DNA of 53,075 bases from the NCBI GenBank assembly GCA_026388735.1, contig JAPLJG010000120.1:4862-57936 (forward strand), in the 5' to 3' direction. Numbering within the stretch: position 1 is the first letter of the stretch; each line of letters starts with the position of its first letter. Position numbers and translations under genes: made by a program. The stretch is from Deltaproteobacteria bacterium. GTDB lineage: Bacteria; Desulfobacterota; Desulfobulbia; Desulfobulbales; Desulfurivibrionaceae. The notes under the pieces are model-generated. The model had not been told where the DNA came from and did not search any database. It saw only the letters and a list, made by a program, of their open reading frames with translations. Below, one piece after another: positions 7,994-16,232 of this stretch.

Positions 7994-9439
7994 ATGAAGA
8001 GAAAACTGCTTGCAACATTCATGACCGCCGCACTGTGCGGCGTTATGACAACCGCCTGTGCGCCGCCAAAACCCGAGCAGGTCAAAGGTGTAACTATTCC
8101 GGACGGCACCGTTGATCCGGCGGTTTGGGGCAAGGCCTATCCGGAAGAATATGAAGGCTGGAAAAAGACTGCCGAGGCCACCCCGGCTGGCAAAAGCAAA
8201 TATAAAAAAGGAAACGACGGCGGACAAACCTTTGATAAATTGTCCGAATATCCCTTCAATGCGCTGCTCTTCAATGGTTGGGGCTTTGGCGTCGAGTACA
8301 ACGAACCCCGTGGCCATTACCACATGCTCAAAGACCAACTCGAAGTCGATCCATCCCGGGTTAAGGCTGGTGGTGCCTGTCTGACCTGCAAGACCCCCTA
8401 CGCGGCGCAACTGGTTGAAAAACATGGGCTTGATTACTTTTCTAAGCCGTACAAGGATGTACTCAATTTAATCCCCAAAGAGCATCAAGAGCTCGGTGTT
8501 TCCTGTATCGACTGCCACAACAACAAGGATATGACCCTCAAGCTGTCGCGCGGATTTACGCTGGGCAAAGCGCTTGCTAAGCTGGGAGTCGATGAGACCA
8601 AACTGACCAATCAGGACAAGCGAAGTCTGGTGTGCGCCCAGTGTCATGTTACTTACTGTGTCCAAAAGACCGCTGAGATGAAATCGCAGGATGTTATTTT
8701 TCCTTGGGATGAAAGCAAGTGGGGCGCGATTTCAATCGAGAACATCATCAAGAAGATCCGCAGCGATAAATCCTATGGGGAGTGGACCCAGAGTGTAACC
8801 GGCTTCAAGCTGGCGTTTATCCGCCATCCAGAATTCGAGATGTTTTCCAACAACAGCGTGCATTGGATGGCAGGCGTCGCCTGTGCTGATTGCCATATGC
8901 CGTACACCAAGGTTGGCAGCAAGAAGATTTCCGATCACCGCATTATGAGCCCGATGAAAAACGACTTCAAGGCTTGCCAGCAATGTCACGCCGAGACTCC
9001 GGAATGGCTGAAGAGTCAGGTGATAGCCATTCAGGACCGGGCGGCTTCCCAGTTCATCCGTTCCGGTTATGCCCTGGCCAGGGTGGCCAAGCTTTTTGAG
9101 TTGACCCACAAGGAGCAGGCAGCTGGCAAGGAGATTGACAAAGAGCTGTACGATCTGGCCAAGGATCACTACGAAGCAGGGTTCTACCGCAACCTGTTCT
9201 TCGGCGCTGAAAACTCGCTCGGATTCCACAACCCCACCGAGGCCATGCGGATTTTGGGCGACGCGACCATGCATGCCGGCGAGGCGGAGGCTATGTTGCG
9301 CCAGGCTCTGGCCAAGGCAGGGGTAAACGTACCGGTCAAGATTGATCTGGAACTGGCCAAGTACACGGACAACCGTGGGGCAAAGAAGCTGATGTTCAAG
9401 CCGGAGCAGGAGGTGAAAGATCCGTTCGGACCCCAGTAA
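7994..9439 (+). CDS. nrfA: Cytochrome c nitrite reductase catalytic subunit NrfA (ammonia-forming)
   Basis: A periplasmic pentaheme enzyme that reduces nitrite to ammonium with six electrons from NrfH. The 481-residue product has a signal peptide ending in a lipoprotein-like TTAC (Cys22), then the hallmark active-site heme motif CLTCK (C129-K133) with lysine ligation, and four CxxCH motifs at C171, C214, C297 and C328. The neighbouring active-site segment CHVTYCVQ is present. ATG 7994 was chosen: GGAG lies 9 nt upstream and the signal peptide then starts correctly; the frame is open to 7952. It also reduces NO and hydroxylamine in studied species, which fits control by an HcpR-type site. Confidence 0.97.
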   Translation: MKRKLLATFMTAALCGVMTTACAPPKPEQVKGVTIPDGTVDPAVWGKAYPEEYEGWKKTAEATPAGKSKYKKGNDGGQTFDKLSEYPFNALLFNGWGFGVEYNEPRGHYHMLKDQLEVDPSRVKAGGACLTCKTPYAAQLVEKHGLDYFSKPYKDVLNLIPKEHQELGVSCIDCHNNKDMTLKLSRGFTLGKALAKLGVDETKLTNQDKRSLVCAQCHVTYCVQKTAEMKSQDVIFPWDESKWGAISIENIIKKIRSDKSYGEWTQSVTGFKLAFIRHPEFEMFSNNSVHWMAGVACADCHMPYTKVGSKKISDHRIMSPMKNDFKACQQCHAETPEWLKSQVIAIQDRAASQFIRSGYALARVAKLFELTHKEQAAGKEIDKELYDLAKDHYEAGFYRNLFFGAENSLGFHNPTEAMRILGDATMHAGEAEAMLRQALAKAGVNVPVKIDLELAKYTDNRGAKKLMFKPEQEVKDPFGPQ

Positions 9440-9481
9440 CGGCTCGTTTGTGCGTGTTGTGAAGACAGTCAAGCAAGTATG

Positions 9482-9521
9482 AAAAAAGGAACGGCGGGCT
9501 TGGCCCGCCGTTCCTTTTTTT
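9482..9521. terminator. Strong bidirectional terminator after nrfA
   Basis: A perfect 12-bp stem (GGAACGGCGGGC at 9488-9499 with GCCCGCCGTTCC at 9503-9514) flanked by a six-A run and a seven-T run. It can end nrfA transcripts and those of the convergent rhodanese gene. Confidence 0.93.
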
Positions 9522-9533
9522 GAAGCCGATCTC

Positions 9534-9965
9534 TTATCTCTGCAAGGGCAACCCCGCCGCTTTCCAGGCGCTGATGCCGCCATTCAGGTTGTATATCTCC
9601 CCATAGCCCTTGCCGGAAAAATACTGGCCCACCGCATAGCTGCGCCCACCCACCGCGCAGATCAGCAGGATGGGCTTGCCCGTGGGCAGGGTCATTCTGC
9701 CTTGGGCGAGTTCGGTGAAGGGCATGAGCTGGGAGCCGGGAATGGAACCCTCGTACAGCTCTTGCGGTGAGCGGACATCCACCAAGACCAAGTCCTTACG
9801 GGCCTCGATGAGGGATTTTGCCTCCTGCGGCGAAAGGGAGCGGAAAACCGGGGTCTGGCCGGCGGCCGATGGTGCCGGTTTGTTTTCCGATGGGGTTCTG
9901 TCGCCACAGGCGATTGCCGCAAGCAAGAGGATCAAGAGGGAACATGCCTGGAGATATCTTTTCAT
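9534..9965 (-). CDS. Rhodanese-domain lipoprotein
   Basis: A 143-residue secreted protein with a type II signal peptide (hydrophobic LLILLLAAIAC, lipid-modified Cys20) and a single rhodanese domain (about residues 43-141). The catalytic loop is CAVGGRS with Cys103, so it is probably active in moving sulfane sulfur or in a redox role; other visible rhodanese motifs are VLVDVRSPQE and GGISAWKAAGLP. It is anchored to a membrane facing the periplasm. It lies 75 bp downstream of a cysteine desulfurase on the same strand and may belong to the same sulfur/selenium-handling unit, though this is only inferred. Its terminator is shared with nrfA. Confidence 0.88.
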   Translation of the reverse strand: MKRYLQACSLLILLLAAIACGDRTPSENKPAPSAAGQTPVFRSLSPQEAKSLIEARKDLVLVDVRSPQELYEGSIPGSQLMPFTELAQGRMTLPTGKPILLICAVGGRSYAVGQYFSGKGYGEIYNLNGGISAWKAAGLPLQR

Positions 9966-10040
9966 AAAAGCCTCGGGTGTTTGTTGGCTTGAAACAGCGG
10001 GGTGCCGCGTTGGTACAAGTGATGAACGTGTGGCATGGAT

Positions 10041-11198
10041 TTAAGGCGTTGTGCTGATCTTGTCAAGTGCGGTGAGCGTTGTCTGGATTTCGGCCTCGGT
10101 GTTGAAAAAGCCGGGGGAAAGGCGCAGGGTGCCCTGGGGAAAGGTGCCGATGCTGCGGTGGGCTGCGGGTGCGCAATGGAGTCCTGCTCTGGCCATGATC
10201 CCGTATTGGCGATCAAGGAGAAAGGCGAGATCGGCCACGCTTTTGCCTGTCATGGTCAGGGAAACGGCCGAGCCTCTGCGAGCGCTGGCCGGTGGTCCGT
10301 GCACGGTGATCCCCTGAATTTGGCTCAAGCCGTCCAGCAGCATCCGGGTGAGGTGTTCTTCATGGCTGCGGATTGTTTCTCGGTCAGTGCTCCGGATAAA
10401 TTCCAGCCCTGCGGCCAGGCCGCCAATGCCAAGGGTGTTGGGCGTTCCCGACTCATAACAGTCCGGCATCATTTGCGGCTGTTCTTCCTGCTCAGAATTG
10501 CTGCCCGTGCCGCCCATTTTGAGGGGCGGGAGCAGGAGTCCTTCCCTTAGCAAAAAACCGCCGGTGCCGGTGGGGCCGAACAACCCCTTGTGCCCGGTGA
10601 AGGCGAGAAAATCGATGCCAAAGGCGTCCATGTCCAAGGGGAAAACCCCGGCGGACTGGGCTGCGTCCACCATCAGGAGCGCCCCGCCCTTGCGGCTGCC
10701 GATGGCGGCAAGATCGGCCACGGCTCCGGTCACGTTGGAGACATGGTTGATGATGATGAGCCTGGTTTTTGCGCTCAGGCGAGGGGGAATATCGTCCGGG
10801 TCGATGGCGCCGGTGGGGTCGGTGGGCAGAATCGTAAGGCCAATCCCCCGGGTTTTTTCCAGGTGGCGCAGGGGGCGCATCACCGAGTTGTGTTCCATGC
10901 CCGTGGTCAGCACCTGATCGCCGGGTTGGAGCAGCCCGAAGATGCCCACATTGAGCGCCTCGGTGACATTGCTGGTGAACACCACCCGGCTTGAGTCCGG
11001 GCAACCGAAGAAATCGGCGACCAGCTCGCGGGCCTCAAAGATTACCCGACTGGCAGCCAGGGAAAAGCGGTGCGCTGAGCGACCGGGGCTTAAGGAAATT
11101 TTTTGGATCAGCCGGTGCATGGCCTCCGTTACCTCCTGGGGCTTTGGAAAGGAGGAGGCGGCGTTGTCGAGATAGATGGGGGTGGGCGAATCGGGCAT
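10041..11198 (-). CDS. Cysteine desulfurase family protein (class V aminotransferase)
   Basis: A PLP enzyme of the NifS/SufS class V fold, 385 residues. The PLP lysine is K204 in FTGHKGLFGPTGTG, and the presumed persulfide cysteine is C342 in GLHCAPAAH, placed as in the subfamily that accompanies selenium and molybdenum-hydroxylase genes rather than in IscS or SufS. The N-terminal YLDNAASSFPKP is also typical. It follows yedF by 17 bp, and the pair suggests delivery of sulfur or selenium from cysteine or selenocysteine to a TusA-like carrier. Specific substrate is inferred, not shown. Confidence 0.85.
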   Translation of the reverse strand: MPDSPTPIYLDNAASSFPKPQEVTEAMHRLIQKISLSPGRSAHRFSLAASRVIFEARELVADFFGCPDSSRVVFTSNVTEALNVGIFGLLQPGDQVLTTGMEHNSVMRPLRHLEKTRGIGLTILPTDPTGAIDPDDIPPRLSAKTRLIIINHVSNVTGAVADLAAIGSRKGGALLMVDAAQSAGVFPLDMDAFGIDFLAFTGHKGLFGPTGTGGFLLREGLLLPPLKMGGTGSNSEQEEQPQMMPDCYESGTPNTLGIGGLAAGLEFIRSTDRETIRSHEEHLTRMLLDGLSQIQGITVHGPPASARRGSAVSLTMTGKSVADLAFLLDRQYGIMARAGLHCAPAAHRSIGTFPQGTLRLSPGFFNTEAEIQTTLTALDKISTTP

Positions 11199-11215
11199 AG
11201 TTAGGGAGGCTGTCT

Positions 11216-11827
11216 TCAGTAGGGGCTGATCACTTTGCTGGCCTTAGCCATGGCGTCCATGATCTCGAACATGTTGGAGGATTTTCCCACCAGCAGGGAG
11301 TCTTTAAGGTTGAAGAAATCCAGACAGGTGCCGCAGGAGTAGATTTTCACCCCCAGGTCGGCCAGCTCCTGAAGCGGCGCGATCAGATCGGACTCGGTGG
11401 CGGTGATTTTCACCCCGGCGTTGTAAAAGAAAATCTTGGCGGGTAAGGGGCTGAGATGCTTGAGGGTCTTGGTATAGGCCCGCATGAGCACCTCGCCCAG
11501 CGCATCGTTGCCCCTCCCCATGGTGTCGGCGGGAATCACGACAATCAGGTCGGTGCCGGGCAGGTCGCAACGGTAATCCTCTGGGGCAACAGCCCTGGCG
11601 GCATCTCCGCGCGGCCCCTTGCTGATAGTGATGTGGCGGGTGTCTCCGGAGGCGCGGATTCCGACGGTGCAGCCCTGGCTTTTGCCGAAGCGCTCCAGAT
11701 TGCTCTGCGCTGCCTCGTTGTCAACCAGTACCTCCACGGTGCCTTGCGCCAGGGAGTCGAGCAACTCCTTGGCCCGGATTACAGGTTGTGGGCAGGCCAG
11801 CCCCCGGCAGTCGAGCACGGTATTCAT
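11216..11827 (-). CDS. yedF: Sulfurtransferase-like selenium metabolism protein YedF
   Basis: A 203-residue two-domain protein. The N-terminal TusA/SirA-like domain has the carrier motif LDCRGLACPQPV, with the active-site Cys12 in CPQP. The C-terminal DsrE-like domain ends with SCGTCLDFFNLKDSL. This architecture is that of YedF proteins found in organisms with the selenium trait. It is followed directly by a cysteine desulfurase and preceded, 15 bp away, by the PilZ gene, inside the gatC-to-desulfurase run. Role: likely a persulfide/perselenide carrier; selD itself is not in this window. Confidence 0.87.
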   Translation of the reverse strand: MNTVLDCRGLACPQPVIRAKELLDSLAQGTVEVLVDNEAAQSNLERFGKSQGCTVGIRASGDTRHITISKGPRGDAARAVAPEDYRCDLPGTDLIVVIPADTMGRGNDALGEVLMRAYTKTLKHLSPLPAKIFFYNAGVKITATESDLIAPLQELADLGVKIYSCGTCLDFFNLKDSLLVGKSSNMFEIMDAMAKASKVISPY

Positions 11828-11842
11828 CGTCCCTGCGTCTCT

Positions 11843-12190
11843 TCAGTCGTTAAAGCTGATCTGGCTTACCAGATCGTGGATGATGTTCTGGGCGGCGGGG
11901 TCCAGTTCTGGTGCGGCAAAGCCCGTGTCGTAAAAATCCGGGTTGATATCGTTGGAGCTCCACATGCTCTTTGCTTCGAAGTAGAGATCTTTTTGTGAAA
12001 AATAGCCCTCCGGCAGCATCATCCGCAGTCGGTAGTTCCGGTTGGTGGGAATCCGCCTCTTGCTCACCAGCTTGAGACCGGTGGTGGTCAGATCGACGAG
12101 ATGCCCTAGAAGTTCGTTGGCATCATCATCGTAGACCTCAAGGTAGTACACAAGGTGTCTGCGCTTCAGGGACCGGGTTTCATCCTTCAT
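11843..12190 (-). CDS. PilZ domain protein (c-di-GMP binding)
   Basis: A 115-residue single-domain cytoplasmic protein. The PilZ signature is visible as a basic RxxxR-type N-terminus (SLKRRHLVYYLEVYDDD) followed by DLTTTGLKLVSKR, corresponding to the D/NxSxxG turn with Thr for Ser. Such proteins bind c-di-GMP and act on a partner. The frame is open upstream through cmk, but the ATG at 12190 has CAGGAGGAG just upstream and fits the domain, so I take it as the start. It lies 25 bp after cmk and is probably co-transcribed with it. Confidence 0.78.
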   Translation of the reverse strand: MKDETRSLKRRHLVYYLEVYDDDANELLGHLVDLTTTGLKLVSKRRIPTNRNYRLRMMLPEGYFSQKDLYFEAKSMWSSNDINPDFYDTGFAAPELDPAAQNIIHDLVSQISFND

Positions 12191-12215
12191 GCTCTCCTCC
12201 TGTTGGCTGTACGAC

Positions 12216-12896
12216 CTACCGGGCTGATTTGGCAATGCTGGCCAGCATGTAATCAATGACCGCTTCGGGTCCCATGCTGGAAGAATCGACAAGAATGACG
12301 TCGGGCGCGGGCTTGAGCGGGGCAAGCGCACGTCTGGAATCATCATAGTCGCGTTTGCTGATCTGGTCCAGAATTTCCTGATAGTCCACGGTCTGGCCTT
12401 TTTCCGCCAGCTGGGCTTGGCGGCGGCGGGCGCGCTCTTCGGCCGAGGCGTTGAGGAAAAACTTGCAGGCCGCTTTGGGGAAAACCACCGTGCCCATGTC
12501 GCGGCCCTCGGCGACAATGCCGCCTGCCTCCCCCAGCTGCCGTTGCAGGGCGGTGAGCTTTTCCCGCACCAGCGGATTGGCGGAAACCCGCGAGGCCACC
12601 ATGCCCATCTCCGGGGTACGGATGGCCTGGGAAATATCTTCGCCACCCAGCAGCACCCGCACATCATCATCGCCGTTGGGAACAAGGGTCAGCTCGATTT
12701 TTGCCAGGCATTGTGTAAGCGCGGGCGTGTCGGCCAGGTCAACGCCCTGTTGCGCCAGAGCCAGTCCCACCGCCCGGTACATGGCGCCGGTGTCCAGATA
12801 GGTGAAGTGGAGCTTTGCTGCCAGCCCCCGGCTGATCGTGCTTTTCCCAGCACCCGAGGGGCCATCGATGGTGATAATGGCCTTGGGATCAAGCAC
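12216..12896 (-). CDS. cmk: Cytidylate kinase
   Basis: Phosphorylates CMP and dCMP with ATP in the cytoplasm. The 226-residue product begins with the P-loop IDGPSGAGKST (about residues 10-20), followed by YLDTGAMYRAVGLAL, the NMP-binding region, VAEGRDMGTVVFPKA and the lid RRRQAQL / SKRDYDDSRR, all typical of bacterial Cmk. Its start overlaps the 3' end of hisC by 8 bp, suggesting translational coupling in the gatCA-hisC-cmk-pilZ-yedF run. Confidence 0.96.
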   Translation of the reverse strand: MLDPKAIITIDGPSGAGKSTISRGLAAKLHFTYLDTGAMYRAVGLALAQQGVDLADTPALTQCLAKIELTLVPNGDDDVRVLLGGEDISQAIRTPEMGMVASRVSANPLVREKLTALQRQLGEAGGIVAEGRDMGTVVFPKAACKFFLNASAEERARRRQAQLAEKGQTVDYQEILDQISKRDYDDSRRALAPLKPAPDVILVDSSSMGPEAVIDYMLASIAKSAR

Positions 12897-13992
12897 GATC
12901 CATCTCCGTGAGAGCTGAGGTGAGCGCCTTGACGAAGCGCTGGTTTTCCGCCGGTAACCCCACGGTGATGCGGATATAGGTCGGGTAGCCGTAGGCGTTC
13001 ATGGGTCGGACGATGACCCCCTGGTGGAGCAGGGCCTCGTACAGCTTCTTGCCGTCGCATTTTACGTCGATGAGGAAAAAGTTGGTCTGGCTGGGGAAGG
13101 CGTGGCAGCCGAGTTTTTCCACCTCGCTGCTCAACCAGGCGATGCCCTCTCGGCTGAAGGCGATGGTTTTCTCGTAATGTTCGTCATCGCTCAGAGCTGC
13201 TAAGGCCCCGGCCTGGGCAGGCAGATTGACGTTGAAAGGCTGCCGCACCCGGTGCAGGTAGTCGGCGATGTCGGCATGCATCAGGCCGTAGCCAACCCTT
13301 AAGCCCGCCAGCCCGTAAGCCTTGGAAAAGGTGCGCAGGGCCACCACCGGCACCCGGTGCTTGAGATAGTCCCGGGCGTCCAGGCGCAGGCCCGGCTCGA
13401 CAAAATCCACATAGGCCTCGTCTAGAGCGACAATCACCCCATCCGGCACCCGGTCGAGAAAGGCGCTAAAGGCCTCGTTACTGAACACCGTGCCACAGGG
13501 ATTGTTGGGGTTGTCGAGAAAGATCAATCGGGTTTTCGCGGTAATCTGCCGGACGATGGCGTCCAGGTCATGCTGCATGTTCACCAGTGGCACCACCCGG
13601 TTGACGCCGCCCTGGGCCTGGACCGCCTTTTGATAGACGAGAAAGGTGGGCTGGCTGGTGATTACCTCTTCGCCTGGTGCGAGAAAGGCCGCGATCAGCA
13701 GTTGGATGACTTCGTTTGAGCCGTTGCCAAATACCAGCTGGTTCGGGGCCACGCCGATCTTTTCCGCCAATGCCTGGGCCAGGTAATAGCAGCTGCCATC
13801 GGGGTAGCGGTGCAGGTTTTTCAGGCTGTCGGTCACGGCGGCCACGGCCTTGGGTGACGGACCCAGGGAGTTTTCGTTGGAGGCCAGCTTGATGGAGCCG
13901 GTGATGCCGTACTCGCGCTCCAGCTCTTCCAGGGGTTTACCCGGCGGATAGGGGATGAGGCTTGCGATGTTGTCGCGCACAGGGAGTTTCAT
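12889..13992 (-). CDS. hisC: Histidinol-phosphate aminotransferase
   Basis: A PLP enzyme of class I/II that converts imidazole acetol phosphate to histidinol phosphate in histidine synthesis. The 367-residue product has the HisC N-terminus (IASLIPYPPGKPLEELEREYG), IKLASNENSLGPSP, the NPNNPCGT loop and the PLP lysine K224 in FSKAYGLAGLRVGYG. It lies alone from other his genes; in deltaproteobacteria hisC next to cmk is common. The 3' end overlaps cmk by 8 bp. Upstream, a GC-rich repeat element separates it from gatA. Confidence 0.95.
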   Translation of the reverse strand: MKLPVRDNIASLIPYPPGKPLEELEREYGITGSIKLASNENSLGPSPKAVAAVTDSLKNLHRYPDGSCYYLAQALAEKIGVAPNQLVFGNGSNEVIQLLIAAFLAPGEEVITSQPTFLVYQKAVQAQGGVNRVVPLVNMQHDLDAIVRQITAKTRLIFLDNPNNPCGTVFSNEAFSAFLDRVPDGVIVALDEAYVDFVEPGLRLDARDYLKHRVPVVALRTFSKAYGLAGLRVGYGLMHADIADYLHRVRQPFNVNLPAQAGALAALSDDEHYEKTIAFSREGIAWLSSEVEKLGCHAFPSQTNFFLIDVKCDGKKLYEALLHQGVIVRPMNAYGYPTYIRITVGLPAENQRFVKALTSALTEMDRA

Positions 13993-14052
13993 GGAGATAT
14001 AATCCTCACAAAAGAGATGGGGCCACGAAATTTTTCCAGCGTTGGTCGGTGA

Positions 14053-14208
14053 ATTTTTTGCAGTAAGTTCCCCCTCCCTCGGAGTCTATGCTTACCTGCC
14101 GCTTACCTGCCGGGAGGGGGTTAGGGGGCGGGTGAAGTTCATCGCGGCCGCAAGCAGCTCCCCCCCACCCTAACCCTCGCCCCGCAAGGGGGGAGGGGAT
14201 TTTTTGCA
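14053..14208. repeat. MITE-like GC-rich inverted-repeat element with 10-bp flanking direct repeats
   Basis: ATTTTTTGCA occurs exactly at 14053-14062 and 14199-14208. Between them is a stretch bounded by C-rich and G-rich ends (TTCCCCCTCCCTC at 14068-14080 and AAGGGGGGAGGGG near 14186-14198) and holding an internal inverted pair of the CCCTAACCC type (GGGAGGGGGTTAGGGGGCGG near 14112-14131 and CCCCCACCCTAACCCTCGCC near 14162-14181). No coding region is evident. This looks like a small non-autonomous element inserted between gatA and hisC, with the direct repeats as possible target duplication. Confidence 0.6.
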
Positions 14209-14269
14209 TACTGCGATTTTCACCCCGGACATTGTTGTACGGTCCGTGTCCTTTCGTGGCAAATTTCTT

Positions 14270-15727
14270 CTATAACTTCGGCTTGTTGCCTGCCAGGTCG
14301 AGCCGCTGTTCCAGGGCATAGGCGGCCCGGAAGATCTTTTCCTCGGCAAAATGGCTGGCCTGGAGCTGGAGGCCGATGGGCAGACCGCTGCTGCTTATCC
14401 CGCAGGGCACCGACATGCCGGGCAATCCGGCCAGGTTGGTACAGATGGTAAGGATATCGGAGAGATAGACGGATAGCGGGTCGTCGATCTTTTCCCCGAT
14501 CTTCCAGGCTGGTGCCGGGGTGACCGGGGAGACCAGTAGGTCGCACTGGGCAAAGGCCTTGGCGTAATCCTGGATGATCAGGGTGCGGACCTGGGAGGCC
14601 TTTTTGTAGTAGGCGTCGTAGTAGCCGGAGGAGAGCGCGTAGGTGCCGATGATGATCCTGCGTTTCACCTCCTCCCCGAAGCCCTTGGAACGGCTGTGGC
14701 GGTACATTTCAAGGAGTTCGTGCTGGTCGTGGTCGCGGAAGCCGTATTTGACCCCGTCGTAGCGGGCCAGATTGGAGCTGGCCTCGGCTGGAGCGATGAT
14801 GTAGTAGGCCGCGACCCCGTACTCGGTGTGGGGCAGGGAGACCTCCACGGTCTTGGCCCCGGCTTCGGTGAGCAGGGCGATACTCTTGCGCACCGCCTGT
14901 TCCACCTCCGGGTCAAGCCCTGCGCCGAAATATTCCTTTGGGATGCCGATGGTGAGGCCCTTACAATCCGTGGCAAGGGCAGCGGTATAATCCGGCACCG
15001 GCTGGTTGACCGAGGTGGAATCCCGTGGGTCATGGCCGCTGATGGCGCTCAGCATGATGGCGGCGTCGCGCACATCTTTGGTGAGCGGGCCGACTTGATC
15101 CAGGGATGAGGCATAGGCCAACAGGCCGAAGCGGGAGACCCGGCCATAGGTAGGCTTGATCCCGACGATCCCGCAGTGGGAGGCGGGCTGGCGGATGGAG
15201 CCGCCGGTGTCCGAGCCCAGGGAGGCGATGCATTCGTCCGCTGCCACCGAGGCTGCCGAGCCGCCGCTGGAGCCGCCGCAGACATGGGCGAGGTTCCAGG
15301 GGTTTTTCGGTACGCCGTAGGCGCAGTTTTCATTGGCCGAGCCCATGGCGAATTCGTCCATGCTCACCTTGCCGAGAATCACCGCGCCTTCGGCCCGCAG
15401 CTTTTCCACCACTGTGGCGTCGTAGGGCGGGATAAAGGGTTCGAGGATCTTGGAACCGGCGGTTGTGCGCAACCCCTTGGTGCAGAGAACATCCTTGATG
15501 GAGAGCGGAATGCCGCAGAGGCTGCCGCCCTCGCCCCGTTTGCGTTGCCCATCTGCGGCCTCTGCCTGGTTCAGGGCGCCGTTGCGGTCTAGGGTGATAT
15601 AGGCGTTGACTTTGGGCTCCACGGTGTCGATCCGGTCGAGCAGCGAACGGGTCAGTTCCATGGAGGATATTTCCCCCTTGGCGAGGAGATCCTGCAAGGC
15701 ATGAATGGTGAAGGCGTGGAGTTCCAT
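14270..15727 (-). CDS. gatA: Asp-tRNA(Asn)/Glu-tRNA(Gln) amidotransferase subunit A
   Basis: The glutaminase subunit of the GatCAB complex, which turns misacylated Glu-tRNA(Gln) or Asp-tRNA(Asn) into Gln-tRNA or Asn-tRNA. The 485-residue product carries the amidase-signature triad as K78 (GIPLSIKDV), S153 (GGSSGGSAA) and S177 ([10 protein letters not shown]). The start [15 protein letters not shown] is usual for GatA. gatC lies 128 bp upstream with a hairpin terminator/attenuator between; gatB is not in this window. Confidence 0.97.
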   Translation of the reverse strand: MELHAFTIHALQDLLAKGEISSMELTRSLLDRIDTVEPKVNAYITLDRNGALNQAEAADGQRKRGEGGSLCGIPLSIKDVLCTKGLRTTAGSKILEPFIPPYDATVVEKLRAEGAVILGKVSMDEFAMGSANENCAYGVPKNPWNLAHVCGGSSGGSAASVAADECIASLGSDTGGSIRQPASHCGIVGIKPTYGRVSRFGLLAYASSLDQVGPLTKDVRDAAIMLSAISGHDPRDSTSVNQPVPDYTAALATDCKGLTIGIPKEYFGAGLDPEVEQAVRKSIALLTEAGAKTVEVSLPHTEYGVAAYYIIAPAEASSNLARYDGVKYGFRDHDQHELLEMYRHSRSKGFGEEVKRRIIIGTYALSSGYYDAYYKKASQVRTLIIQDYAKAFAQCDLLVSPVTPAPAWKIGEKIDDPLSVYLSDILTICTNLAGLPGMSVPCGISSSGLPIGLQLQASHFAEEKIFRAAYALEQRLDLAGNKPKL

Positions 15728-15784
15728 AATGTACAGTACCGCTCTGATTTTCTAGGATGTCTGCCGCTGGCGCGGGGAGCACCA

Positions 15785-15814
15785 ACAAAAACGGACCTCG
15801 GAAAGGAGGTCCGT
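15785..15814 (-). terminator. Hairpin with U-tract between gatC and gatA (terminator or attenuator)
   Basis: On the minus strand ACGGACCTC and GAGGTCCGT (15806-15814 and 15791-15799) form a perfect 9-bp stem followed by TTTTTGTT. It looks intrinsic and lies inside what should be a gatC-gatA operon, so it may lower gatA expression or separate the two genes. Confidence 0.65.
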
Positions 15815-15855
15815 AACGGGCAGGCTGCATGGTTTTTTGCCAAAGCCCGAAGTCA

Positions 15856-16140
15856 TCAAATAACTCTGGGCACCACAAAGGCCTCGCCGTTCTGTGCCGG
15901 GCCGTTGGCCAAGGCCTCCTGCTGGGACAGAGATTTGCGGGTCTCATCTTCGCGGAAGGCATTATGGATGGCCAGGGCATGGGTCGTGGGCAAAACGCCG
16001 GAGGTGTCCAACTCGCCCAGTTTTTCCACATAGCTCAGAATGCCATCCAGTTGCAGGGTGGTTTTTTCCACCTCTGCCTCCGACAGCGAAAGCCTCGCCA
16101 GTTTGGCGACATATCGTACTTCTTCCGGGGTGATTTTCAT
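15856..16140 (-). CDS. gatC: Asp-tRNA(Asn)/Glu-tRNA(Gln) amidotransferase subunit C
   Basis: The small belt subunit that holds GatA and GatB together. The 94-residue product begins MKITPEEVRYVAKLARLSLSE, the conserved GatC N-terminus, and ends with EAFVVPRVI. I chose ATG 16140 because the frame extends to 16209 but the extra residues do not belong to the family. gatA is the next gene on the same strand. Confidence 0.93.
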   Translation of the reverse strand: MKITPEEVRYVAKLARLSLSEAEVEKTTLQLDGILSYVEKLGELDTSGVLPTTHALAIHNAFREDETRKSLSQQEALANGPAQNGEAFVVPRVI

Positions 16141-16232
16141 GCCTTGTTTTGTAACGCATTCAGCCGGGCAAGTCAATGCCATTTCCCCGGCTGTGCTGGG
16201 CCCAGCCATTTCGAAGCGGTGTGGCGAGGGGG

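Noticed and set aside
12191..12685. Long upstream extension of the PilZ frame through cmk
   Set aside because: It lies on top of the conserved cmk gene; ATG 12190 has a strong ribosome site and begins the PilZ domain.
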